This document shows, one piece after another, positions 35,707 to 47,186 of a stretch of 64,000 nt of DNA. This DNA comes from Telmatactis stephensoni (Eukaryota; Cnidaria; Anthozoa; Actiniaria; Isophelliidae). The first letter of the stretch is position 1. Each line of letters starts with the position of its first letter. The notes beneath the pieces were generated by a model. That model saw only the letters and a program-made list of their open reading frames with translations. It was not told where the DNA came from and made no database searches. Location: assembly GCA_029948255.1 (NCBI GenBank), contig JALIZF010001484.1, forward strand, positions 1-64,000. The letters run 5' to 3'. Made by a program: the position numbers and the translations under genes.

Positions 35707-38160
35707 CTATTCTGGGTGCTCTTTTCTTTTTCTACATTGTTCTTGTAGCTCCATTTGGCTTGATGGTGGGGTTGTATAGCCTTGATTGTAGTCGTCGTCG
35801 TCGTTGTTCTTATCTTGCTCGTGTTTATTTGTAGAGTCATCCTGGTTTTGGTCCAGCTTTTGACATTCTGTCGCCAATGGAAGGGGATCCACTAGATTTG
35901 TCACGAGGTGCTTGTAACGTTCTGAAAGAATTCCCATCTCCACACGCCCGTTGACATGCCTCTATGGCCTTTTGCACCTTGTATGTTCCTGCGCCCTTGT
36001 GGAACGATGTTAACTGCTCTGTTAGGATTTCAATCCTTCCTTTGGCACCACATTTTTCAGAGTCATTTGAGTGCTGACTATGAACAATCTCAACGTTTTC
36101 GTGCAATTCTAGCTCTTTTCTGTGCAGCCACGAACCTTTGGCGAAGATCTTTTGGATTTTCTTTTCATTGGCTTTTTGTTGTTGAAGGTCTCGTTCTTTT
36201 TTTCTTTCTGACAACTTCATTACTTTGTTGTTGATGTCTGGCGGAAGCTCTTCATATGGATCAGTTACGTTACGAATATCTTCTTCACTAATTCCTAAAT
36301 CTCTCAGCCATAACTGATTTGCTTTTAGGTCTTTGTCGCGTATTTCTTACCTTGACACTTCCTCGTGTTGCAAATGTTCTTGCGCTTTGTCCCAAAGACG
36401 CTTTAAAACCTGTTTCCGGAAAACGTTCTCGCTTTCAGATACGAGCGCTCTGGCTAAATTTCTTTGCCACAATGCAGCTTGTTGATCATCGTCATCTCTT
36501 TGACAGTCTTCAGGATTTGGTGTTTAGTTTTCTTGCTCCTGTACAGCGCCGGTATCATCTGCCGGCTCTGGTTCATTGTCATCGAAACTGCACATGAAGA
36601 GCTCTTCTTGATCTTATTTTGTCAGGCCTTCATTGCTATTCTCTGGCTCATCATTGTTATCATTGGTTTCGGTGTGACTTGCCATCTTCATGGACCAAAG
36701 AATGGCGTCCACTGGATGATTCTTGATCCACCCAAAAGCATGGCGATTCTTAGTTTGCAGCTCTTTGAAGTAGTACTTATTCAAACGGCAGTCCATCGCG
36801 TCTTGATCACCTTAATAATCGATATAAAGAAATCCTAATTACATTTGGAAAAAAAGCAAATTGAAAAAAAAAAACATACGTTTTAAACTTACCCTCATCG
36901 AATTGCAGATCTTGTTGGCACGCTATTAACATTGGACAATGATTGATGAAGCCACGTGCAGTGGAGAACTTTACGTCATGCGCCATCCTTGCGTTAATAA
37001 TTTCCAATCATCGATGTCCATTATGGAAGAATAGGCCTCGTCGATGAATATTACTTCAGTTTCTTTGTTGATCATGGTTTTATTGAAGTTTCTCTGCTTC
37101 GTCACTCAGGCGATGTTGTTTGGTGGAATGATTCCCAACAGCGGTGCGAACAAGCTAGTCTTGCCGCTGTCGGGTGCTCCAATGAGACATGGAACCTATT
37201 AGCAGGGAAAAAAAGAACAATGAAAATCAATATTAAATGCCAAGAAATTTAGTACAGTTATTGGCATATGACCTGTATCATTCGACTTACCTTTTCTTTA
37301 TGCTTCTTTTTTTGGAATCGCAGTAGCCCAAGGAAGTCATTGCAGAATTGCATAATCTTGTCATCTGATAAGCTATTTTCCAGGATTTGTTTGAAGTATT
37401 TGGGGTCGGGTTCTTGGTTGTGGTCTACGCCACAAATGCCCTGGGGCTGATCTTTCCAATGTCTTCTGGCCGTATGGGATTATGGACAAACTTTTGGGCA
37501 GACAATGACAGCCATCGTTGACTTCTATCAGATCATAGTTGATTTCAAGTTGATGAATAAGTTGGCATTCCGGTTGCTTTAATTTGTCCTTGATTCGTTG
37601 ACCATTGCTTACCAGTCATCCTTTTAAGAATTCATTCCCTTCGAGTGTTCCTATAAATTCACCAACACTGCATCTTTGTACATACGTGAAATGTGCTTGG
37701 GGACATTTTCGGTAGACAATTCCTTTGTGGATGGTGTATTGAAGTCTTTTCGTTATTCTCTCGATGTCATTCACCAACTGCATTGTTTTGTCGGATGTAA
37801 TCACTCTGGGATGTACTTGTAAAGGGACTTCATTTGTAGCCTCACAGGAGTCTTCAACATCAGTCAATTGAATCTTAAGTCCAGCATGTGATAAATGATG
37901 TAGAATTCCTCTGTATATTCATTTTCACCGCCGTGTGTTGGGATGGCTTGCAAAGTTTCCTCAAGACAGAACTCATACGAGGTGTCCACAATGGATTGCA
38001 AGTAACTAGAGTTGTGGTCTTTAAATACCGTGCTTAACGCCTTTGTGTAATCCTTGGCAAGGCTTTTGACTTCATGCAGCATTCTCGTGTCAATTTCTAC
38101 TTCGCAGTAGATAAGTTTCCTTCTCAGGGAAGCAAGAGAAACAGGAGCACCATTGGGAGA
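35707..38160 (-). pseudogene. Superfamily 3 helicase gene, multiply broken
   Basis: Fragments of one protein read from 38160 down to 35707. Recognisable parts are the Walker A loop GAPDSGKTSLF (about 37185), Walker B EVIFIDEAY (about 37055), a motif C-like CPMLIACQQDL (about 36925) and a terminal CRLNKYYFKEL block (about 36785). The order and spacing match SF3 helicases of parvovirus NS1 type, which unwind DNA during rolling replication. The N-terminal 300 codons and the basic C-terminal tail are not recognised. It is dead: frame changes near 37870, 37430 and 35940 and stops near 37615 and 37106, besides introns near 37290-37200 and 36890-36810. No capsid or Rep-nuclease sequence is near, so an integrated virus is not shown. 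Confidence 0.65.
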
Positions 38161-38745
38161 CTCGAGAGCTAACCAGTATGCTATATTATGCTATATTTGC
38201 ATATAGGACTCCGTCAATCCGTACACGCCGTTATATCCGTGTATTTTACATTAAAGTTTTGTAGGAGAAGTAGGACGGACAGACCAATGTATCACCTAAG
38301 GGGTGTACTTACAGGTTATATTGGGATATCCTTTTCATTTGCATATAGGACTCTGTCGATCCATACACGCCGTTATATCCGTGTATTTTAAAATGAAGTT
38401 GAGAAGGAGAAGTAGGACGGACAGACCAATGTACCACCTAAGGGGCATACTTACAGGGTATATTGGGATATCCACTTCCTTTGCATATAGGACTCCGTCG
38501 ATCCGTACACGCCGTTACATCCGTGTATTTTACAATAAAGTTAAGAAGGACAAGTAGGACGGACAGACCAATGTATCACCTAAGGGGTATACTTACAGGG
38601 TATATTGGGATATCCACTTCATTTGCATATGGGACTCCATTGATCCGTACACGCCGTTATATCCGTGTATTTTACAATAAAGATATGAAGGGGTAGTAGG
38701 ACTGACAGACCAATGTATCTCCTAAGGGATGTACTTACTAAAATT
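38161..38745. repeat. 142-bp tandem array, about four copies
   Basis: The landmark ATATAGGACTCCGTCGATCC (with variants) starts at 38201, 38343, 38485 and 38627. Units also share GGACGGACAGACCAATGTA. The array starts directly upstream of the helicase pseudogene. Confidence 0.95.
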
Positions 38746-38938
38746 TTGAGAAAGTTTCGTTGTCTTGATTCTTTAAAATAGAAAATTTACTTACAAGGAA
38801 ATGTATACAGTAAAAGACCATCCCTCACCAATTCAATGGGATCGTGTTGTTCTGGTATTGTGTTTGTTCCGAATATATCTGCATAATCCACCTCAAAACC
38901 TTAAATATCTTCAAATGACTCTCAAATGACTCTCAAAT

Positions 38939-39018
<80 letters not shown>

Positions 39019-39296
39019 GCTGTGTAGAGTACAAACATCAAATGTGCAAAAACATTATATCACCTAAATTTCTTGGTGGAAATTCCTTTGTTTTCTGCAG
39101 TTCTATTAGAACTAATAACTTCAAAACTGCTCTTATTGTGATTATTATATTCTTGCACACTTACACTCACATTTGTATGTTAACATGCATTTTCAGAACA
39201 CTATTTCCTGTTGGTACCACAAACAAACTTCAATTAATCAGTGTACCAGTAATTATAACTGTTCAACAATCAATAATTATTCATAGGTCAAACTGA
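38746..39296. repeat. Unassigned flank with (CT)n microsatellite at 38941-39014
   Basis: A nearly pure CT run of about 74 bases, preceded by a tandem CTCTCAAATGA. Otherwise this is AT-rich sequence leading to the next TNP2-like exon. Confidence 0.85.
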
Positions 39297-39807
39297 TTCT
39301 AAAAGACTACATCCAAGATTCACTATAGACATAATGAATGGACGACTTGAAGCTTTTGCATATGGCCCTGACTGCAGTAACAAGCCCTCGCCTATCAAAG
39401 CTAAAAACCTTGCTGATTCTGGATCACTCAGTCAATCAGGTAGGACACCATGCATGCACTGTCTAGGACACAATAAATAACAATTATACTGCATCAGTTT
39501 TAATTCACATCTACCAACATTGTGAGCTCATAAAAAAATACCACTTTCAGCTGGCCCCCCACTGTGTTTGCATGAATACACATAGACAGTCATGGTCATA
39601 CATATATTTTTTTATGTTCCTAACATTTTTTTTATCTTCATGCTAGCTCCTTAATTACTCATGCACATGCATGAACTTTATTGCATTCATGCACTCTTTG
39701 TCTATCCCCCTTTTCATAGCTGCTCAGATGTGGTGCCTAGCAAGAATCCTGCCACTCCTTGGAGATTTAATCCTCGAAGATGATAGAGTTTGGATAAATT
39801 ATTTAAG
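39297..39807 (+). pseudogene. Second TNP2-like transposase, two downstream exons
   Basis: Exons 39297-39439 (AFAYGPDCSNKPSPI) and 39720-39807 (AQMWCLARILPLLLGDLI) have AG and GT borders. They match the part of animal TNP2-like transposases that follows the MHD-LEGV block. The gap between 32665 and 39297 holds the recombinase/helicase region, showing that this region inserted into an intron of the transposase. Confidence 0.65.
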
Positions 39808-40199
39808 GTGATATTGGTGAATTCAATTACCAGTACAAAATCTTAAAGCTTATTATACTGTCTTTTTAAAATGGATTGATGTAGATCAAAACCACACACA
39901 TATATTTTCAGGATGTATTTCTTAGTACTTGAATCACAGAAAAAAGTGTCAATTAACTTCCCAGCTATAGCTAGGTCTAACCAGGGAATCCCTGTGAATC
40001 ATCTGTTCTACATGTAGATCTATATTATAGGCATCTACAAGTTTGGGTATTTAACAGATCAGATTTCTGAAGTAAAACAGATCAGTTTCATAGACCCAGG
40101 GAAACCCCAAGTTGGAAATTGACAATTTTTTCATATATTAGTCAATGTTTATAAAATTCACTAATACGTGAAATACAAATTTAAATGATATTGAAATTA
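39808..40199. other. No gene recognised
   Basis: AT-rich sequence after the last TNP2-like exon. Nothing recognised on either strand. Confidence 0.4.
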
Positions 40200-41410
40200 G
40201 ATACTGAAACTTAATCCACTTATTAACATTTTTGCTTACACACAGCTAGACGCCATTTCCTATTGCAAGCACTTGAATGCATACGAAGTCAGTCAATCAC
40301 ATGATAATGTCACATGCACAACTCAAGAAAACCTTGTGGACTTCCATCCTCTGAATGCAAGTAATGGCTTTGGGAGATATGCCTCCAAATTATACATTGT
40401 GCTCCGATATTAAGTTGACTGCATTCACTAGAACTAAGCTTTTTGTTATTGATCACCGTCACCAGCTGACTGCAGCAAATTAGAAACTGACCATAAGCCC
40501 TTAGAAAACATCTTGAGAAAGAATCTCTGTCAAGCACCACTACACCTTCAAAAGATGCTGCTGACTGCAGAAGTATGAGTTGACAGTCATATACTCAGCC
40601 GAAACTACCAGCCGTCAGAAACTACAGAAGTCCTTAAATTTACGATCTTGACATCTGTGAGCTAAATTATCCTTCCAGCACACTTGCCTGTCTCTAAACA
40701 GAGATGTGAAGAACTGAAGAAAGCAACAGCTGAAGATCGATTCAGTTATGCAGTCACTTGTACATACAGTTCTAGAAGGCTGGTGAAAAATATAGAGCAA
40801 AAATACCGTGTCTGTCCTAGATGGACTGTTATTCAAAGGACCAAAGCTGATAATACCTCACTCGCTATGTCCACAGATGTTAAATAGAATATGGTAAAGT
40901 GCAAGCAACATGCACATGATGTCTTGCTCTGGTCTGGGCTCTCTAAACACATTAAGAAGAAGGTAGCAAAATGCCAAGTCTGCAGTGAAAAAGAATACAA
41001 TGGAAAACTAGAAAGGCTTGAACGAGTACAAAAACAAGATGGCTTCCCAGTTTTCCGGGGAGTCCCAACTAAACATCAGGGTCCACTGGAACCCCAGACG
41101 GTTACTAAATATTACAACAGCAAAGCAGTAAATACTGACATCTTGAAACAACATTTTGCTAGCTTTGTAATACCTGATGAGGTCATAAGTGACAATGTCC
41201 CCAATTTTCCTCTAAATAATTTGCTGAGTTTGCAAAGGACTATGAGTTCAACCACAACACAGCCAGTCCACATTACCTACAAGCCAATGGACAAGTGGAT
41301 CGAGTGTACTCAGTCCAGACAGTAAAGAACCTGACAACAAAGTGCAAAGATATCAGCAAAGCCCTACTAAGCTATAGAAGTACAGCACTAGACACCATCC
41401 AGCACAACTA
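40200..41410 (+). pseudogene. Ty3/gypsy retrotransposon pol remnant (RNase H and integrase)
   Basis: Broken reading frames show an RNase H block near 40478 (DHKPLENI, then LRKNLCQAPLHLQKM). Further on come the integrase zinc-binding part (VAKCQVC) and core (FASFVIPDEVISDN) in an open frame at 40891-41325. A terminal TVKNLTTKCKDISK-like piece sits near 41330. Several stops and frame changes occur. I see no LTR pair, so only an internal piece remains. Confidence 0.75.
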
Positions 41411-41845
41411 CTGATGGGCATGAGGATCAAGTAAATACCGCCTATTACTGTATGCCTCTTAAAGCCTCATACACAAGATAACATGTCTAATTGATAGGTC
41501 TTATAAATGTATTGTATATATTATTTACAGAAATGATCACTTAACATTTTGCATTAAAATGATTCATTACGAATTCCTTTCCGTTATGGATCATACATGA
41601 GCAAAGATGTGTGCAGGAGGTGGTTAGCACATGCAATAATGCACTTTTGATTCCTTGTGAGTACATGCACATTGTTGGGCTGGAGGAGGCATAGGTGATC
41701 TAGTCTATCCATATACTTATCAATTAGATGACAGAAAGCTGCGCACCCATGGCATTATAGACGCACGAGAGAAAATATAAAAAACGATACTGGGCTACGT
41801 CTCGTGCCACTCTTATGTTTGTTAAGAGTTCTATATAATTTCTCA
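41411..41845. other. No gene recognised
   Basis: Sequence between the pol remnant and the left inverted repeat of the 9-kb element. No features seen. Confidence 0.35.
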
Positions 41846-42246
41846 AGTAGCTTTATACCTCACAAATAACAAGACATCTACAAAAATTTTAAAAATATTT
41901 TCTAAATGTAGAAATTTTATCTTCAATGGCAGACGAAAATCGAGGGTTCGCAGTTTCTTAAATTATTGTCGAAGGAAAAAAATTAAATCTCAAAAGTTAG
42001 ACTTCGCATGAAGTTAATATTTCCATTGTGGTAAGATGAAAGGTTGGTCTTACTTATTATAAAATAAAATCTTGCGGCCAGTGGGTTTTGGGGATGTTAC
42101 AGCTCAACCAAACATCAGCATTTTCACATTTCCGTGTTTTGAGCAAAATAACAATATGAACATTTCGCTATCTATTACGCTTTAAAAAGGTATAGTTTTA
42201 TGGTTGATTTTGACTCAAAATAAAAATAAACCTTCGTTAGGCTTAA
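41846..42246 (+). repeat. Left inverted repeat arm of the 9-kb element
   Basis: Matches 50431-50828 in inverse. Inner edge at CCTTCGTTAGGCTTA. Confidence 0.85.
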
Positions 42247-42883
42247 ATGTTAGCTAACGTCTTGAAAAAATCAATATTTGATCAGCAGTGAATGATCTGG
42301 TATTGATTATAATCATTAACCCGATTGCATAATCCACAACAATTCGTTTGCTCGTAAAATCTGAAGATAGCATCATTATAGCAATTAAAAACATTAGTTA
42401 ATAAATCAAATACATTAAAATGAAATAATCTTGAGGGTGAATTTAAGAAAACAGAAACTAATCATAAGAAACCCAAGGGCGGATCCAGGATTTTTCAAAG
42501 GTGGGGGTCACGTGACGTTTACAAACAGGGAACCCAAACGAAAAGGTCTTAAGCCATTGAAACTCGCTGAAAATATGACATTAATTGCTTAGACTAGTGA
42601 TTTTTTAACACTTTTTATTAGAAACAAAAATATTATATTATAACTGAATGCACGTTGGGCTGGGGCCGCGCGAATTTGTTTCGAAACTTTTCTGTCAAAA
42701 AGGACTGGGCCGAGCACGGATATCGACGTTCAGGATACCTGTTTGTTTTGACGCCACAAAAACTACGCTCTCTACCCCTGAAGGTTTGTTTTTTGGTTCA
42801 AAATGGCGTCAAATCTGATTTTGCAGAGCTCTAGCTTCATTTTGGTGTAAAACTCGATCAGAATTTATTATTATTTGGCAACG
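42247..42883. promoter_or_regulatory. 5' region of the transposase-like gene
   Basis: Holds a MITE end (GGGCGGATCCAGGATTTTTC at 42480; its inverse-style partner occurs near 49750) and the GC-rich block GGGCTGGGGCCGCGCG at 42657 that is mirrored upstream of the minus-strand ORF. The mirrored block is a candidate shared promoter element. Confidence 0.45.
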
Positions 42884-45800
42884 ATGAATGAGGAAAATAC
42901 CTCCTTGTCAGTGGCAATTCCAGTAGTAAGGTTAGTGCTTTATTTAAGCATTTTTTTTAAATTATTCAGGCAAAGTAAAAAAATCTGAAACGATAGGATT
43001 GTGGAGGATTTCACAAGGTTTACATTGATAGGTAAATTGCCTATCTTCGTCTTAAAGAATCCATTTTTGTACCTAGGGATTCAGCGTACACTACACCGCC
43101 TCAAGTATCAAAGCCTAGAGTGCGTTTTAATATTGGTCTATTCGCCAAAAAGAAGAAGCTAATGATGGAGGAAATGATGTCGAAAAGTAGCGAGATCAAA
43201 AGCCTCCAAGGAAAGCTGGTTTATAAAAAAAGGAAGGTTAGTTGTTTATTATCCCACCAATAGATAATTTTTTGTTCTTTTTTTCCGCCGAAACTGATTT
43301 TTTTTTTGAAAGAGCTTGCAGACAGTTCAACCTAAGTGAATCATCAAATTTAAAGTTATGCATTCATGTCTTTATTTATTCTATTAAGCATAAAGTTTAA
43401 GTATTTGCTTAGCTTCCTATATAAAGGTATTTACTGTTATATTCTTCATTATTTAGGCTGAAAGTTTGAACTCAGAACTTTTGCTGTTAAATGAGGGGCC
43501 CGGCAAACAGCCTCCTAGGAAGCGTTGTAAAGAAAGTGAAAGCAATAAAGAAAACACAGACACCCTGAACATCTCAAGGACACAGGAATATCGGAGAAGA
43601 AAGGATACTATTGAGGCACTGAAACCTATTCATTGCAGTCCCACATCCAAAAATGAGGAACCCGTGTTTGATGGCATGTTTTCTGCAATTATGAATGAAA
43701 GCTCCTCAGAAAAAATAGAAACCCTGATTAGTAATTCAGCAACATGCAAAGAAAAAATAATTCCTAACCTTGTTAAGAAAGAAGCAAAAGCTTATCAAAC
43801 TGGCAACAAAAACATGATTAGAAGTGTGAAAATTTTGTACAAAGGGGGTATCATGACCAAACGGAAATACAAAGCATTGCGAAAAGAGAATGAAACCTTT
43901 ATGGATAGGTTTCCAATACCTAAACCTGTACCATATGACCGATTGATGGCCTTCATAAGAAGTATAAACATGGGGGATGTTATTGATTTACAGGTAATAT
44001 TTTATATCGTTAATTATTGTTACATACTAATGGTTTATCACAATTCCTGTATTCTGATGGACTACCCTCACTAATGGTTTGATTTGTGCCTGGGGGGAGG
44101 GGGGGGGATTTGTGATAGATCACTAGTAGAGGAAATACCAATGTTCCAGCAAACTATAAATTCTTTATTTGTATTAATTATTATTTGAGAAATTGTACTA
44201 AAACAATTAGACCTCTCGGGCTCATACACAGTAATTTGCTAACCTATTTGGCTGAGTTCTGCCTGATGGGCTATCAAATCATTATGCATGTACACAGATG
44301 ATGTAAACCCTAGATCATACCTATCTGTATGCCTGTCTGTCCTCCCATGTCTTTGTCTATAATTGTTTCTTAGGGTTGACTGATTTATAAGGGGTTTTGT
44401 AAACAAACTATTCAAAAAATTATTTTTTCATCAATATCATTTTTTATTTAAGCTTTTTTTCTTTTAGGAGTTTGCTGATATGGTGAAAAAGCCTGCAGTA
44501 TGTGGAGTTTACCGACCACTTGAACCTTTTCTTATTCGGTTGGCAAAAATGTATTTAAAGCTGAATCAATCTCATAACCTTATACACTGGTTTGAAGAGG
44601 AAGGAGTATTCTTGGTAGCCCTAGGGGCAGACGGAGCTCCTTTTGGAAAAGATGAATCTGCAACATCATTTGTTGTGAGCTTTTTAAATGTTCTTGATGG
44701 GATCCAAAGCTGTGATAACAATTTCTTATTAATGGGAGCTAACTGTGACGAGAGTAATGATCTCATGCATGAATACACACGACATGTTTTCGAAGAAATG
44801 AAAACCATTGAAAAAAAATCCTATGACATAGAAGATACCAAAGTTAAGTTCAAGTGTGAATTGATCCCAAGCGATCAAAAGTGGATTGCTGATATGGCAG
44901 GAGAACTTAACAATGCAGCTACCTATCCATCTACCTTTGGCAATGTCCACAAGGACAATTTGGCTGTTATTGGTGGCACATTTGGAAATGAAGAGAATGC
45001 AACCTGGCATCCCTGGGACTATAAAACAAGAATTGAAGATGCAAAATCAGTTACTTCATTCAAGAAAAAGAACAAAATTCCACTTGATTCCAAAAACAAA
45101 GCAGATAGGAAAAAGGTTACAACATTTATTGCATCAAAGAAATCGAGGCAAGAGAAAGAGCCTGACATTGGAAAATTTCTTGACCTTGTTAAACCAGAGC
45201 CACTCCACAACACCAATAATGCTTGGGAAGCATGGAACCGTGATATCTTGGCCACTGCTGTGGAACTAACAAACGAAGGGGACCTAAAGAAAGCTGATGG
45301 GGACATTGACAAACTTTCAAAGAATGCTCCCTTAGCAATATATGTAAAGTGTCTAGAGAATACATTTAAAGCTGGCAGATTAGTAAAGAATGTGAAAAAG
45401 TGGTTCAGAGAGAAAACAGTTAAAGAAATGTTTTCCTACAGATTTACAGGGAAGGAGTCCAAACTGTTTTCATGGTATTTCATGCATTTATGTAGAGAGT
45501 TAAAGAAGGTTCCAGGGATGGAGAGTAGTATACTTCTGCACATCACTGCCCTAGCCTATTCTGGTACTTGTTTACGCAACAGTGTTTCACTCTACTCGCG
45601 TGTCCGTATTAACACAGAGGACCTGAAGTCCCTTAAGGAACACTGTGATCAGTATTACACCTGTCAAGCAATGTTTCTAAAAGTGAAACCAACTACCTGG
45701 ACAATAGGGAAAGCAATTCCTTATTATACTTCACAGCTTTATAACAAGTTAGGATATGGACTTGGCCTCAATACAATGCAAGGTATGTATTTTAAAGATA

Positions 45801-47156
45801 TATTCATTAATCTTACTTAAATTTAAAATAAATTCTTATTAATGATTAATTGGAAAAATATTACATTTGATGTTTGTTACACATGTTTAAAGTTTGAAAG
45901 TAGTGCTACATGTACAGCAGGAGTCAATATTGTCCTCAGGAATGACCCAAATTGCAGAATAAATCACTCTCTCAGCACAATTGTCAACATTTAGTTCTGT
46001 CAGATTTTTGGGGGACAAAAGCAACATCACATTTTGACCAATTCTGTAGGTCATATTACATATTGATGAAATCTTGGCCCTTGTGGTTTTAGTTGAATTC
46101 TTTTATTATGAATTCTTTAGACAACAAAACTTTCAGAAAAGAAAGCCTCTGTTTAACCGGGGGGGGGGGGGGGGAACTCCCTTGAAAAGTGGTTAGGGGT
46201 GCTTGACGGAGCTTTTAGGGTCAAAAGTGAAGCCCCTCTTGCAACTTTTAGGGTCCACAACTTTTGACCACTTTTAAGGTCCAATTTTGTCTTTTATGAT
46301 AGAGGAAGTGTTGTTTAGCAAACGTGGTTGCATCTTTTAGGGTCTAAAATCAGGGTTTCAGTTAATTTATGCACACCTTTTAGGGTTATTTTGGAAACCG
46401 TCCGTCGAACATCCCTATACCCATTATTCAAGGGAGTCCCCCCCCCGGGCTACTTGCAATTCTTCTTTGAGAGACACACTGACAGACTCACCAACCCTAC
46501 CTCTACATTGAATTTTGCTCAACACATAGCAGTACTCACACTAACATGAGGACTAGCTAGTCCATGCACTGCTGTTACCATACTGAACCATAATTTATGC
46601 ACACCTTTCAGGGTTATTTTCGAAACCATCCATTGAGCATCCCTACCCATTTTTTAAAGGGAGCAATCCCCCCCCCCCCCCCCCTGGGGCTGTTTGATTC
46701 TAAATATTGGCTATTTCCATTTTTTTAGGTCGTGAAGCAAAGCATTCAATGCTAGCTTGCTATGCCAAAAACACCACAAGTGGTAAAAGGCTAAGGTGGT
46801 GGCAAATTTTCAGGCATGAATACATGGAGCTCATATGGCTAAGAGAACAAGAGTGCCAATTGAAATACAGAAGAGGGGCTGTTGGTGGAGATAAAGTTCC
46901 ATCTGTCATTGAGAAAGAGCAATACATCCCTTCATATTGCTACAAGAATGATGATTACTGTAATTGTGGCCTTCCAAAAGCTAATAATACCTGTGATCTT
47001 TGCAATTCACAGATGTTTAAATTAGTCAAATCTAGTTGCTTGGGGAGTGTGATTGACAAAGTCCTTATAGATTTGGTGCCAAGCATTAGAGGAAGCTCTT
47101 TGTCACAGAAACAACCAGGTCGCCTTATTGATGTAGTTTCAAACAAGAATGCCTAG
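42884..47156 (+). CDS. Transposase-like protein, 5 exons, 828 aa
   Basis: Exons 42884-42930, 43077-43236, 43457-43993, 44468-45782 and 46729-47156 have GT-AG borders, and phases sum to 829 codons including the stop. The N-terminal 130 residues are basic with NLS-like KKKK and PPRKRCKE. The fourth exon starts the core: FLVALGADGAPFGKD, FLLMGANCDESND, MAGELNNAATYPSTFGNV, TWHPWDY, ATFIASKK-type text (TTFIASKKSRQEKE), FSYRFTGKESKLFSWYFMHL and GLGLNTMQGREAKH. The GADGAP block followed by GANC-E resembles the first catalytic Asp region of TNP2-like RNase H folds, so I infer a DDE-type enzyme. The last exon has a Cys cluster (CNCGLPKANNTCDLCN). The stop seems to follow a one-base loss: the inverted copy at 49124-49200 keeps the longer reading. 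Confidence 0.65.
46155..46449. mobile_element. G/C-run-ended MITE in the last intron
   Basis: Ends in CCGGGGGGGGGGGAACTCCC and its inverse GGGAGTCCCCCCCCCGGG, with TTTAGGGTC repeated inside. A truncated relative ends at about 46690 (GGGAGCAATCCCCCC). The element at 57970-58387 has the same end style. Confidence 0.7.
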
Positions 47157-47186
47157 AGAGTGCTTCGACGTTATTCTAAAAGAAAT
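47111..47186 (+). repeat. 76-bp inverted duplicate, arm 1 (3' end of transposase-like gene)
   Basis: Spans the last 15 codons, the stop and 30 bases beyond. It matches 49124-49200 in inverse at about 73 of 76 positions with one single-base gap. Confidence 0.85.

Noticed and set aside
35707..38160. Integrated parvovirus
   Set aside because: Only an SF3 helicase-like gene is visible. No capsid, HUH nuclease or viral terminal hairpin was seen, and its neighbour is a tyrosine recombinase.
38188..38696. Overlapping frames of 67-84 codons
   Set aside because: They follow the 142-bp tandem array and repeat the same residues.
40615..40836. Minus-strand frame over the gypsy region
   Set aside because: It is the antisense of recognisable pol sequence on the plus strand.
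46328..46549. 73-codon frame in the last intron of the transposase-like gene
   Set aside because: It lies on a MITE with G/C-run ends and TTTAGGGTC repeats. No protein similarity.
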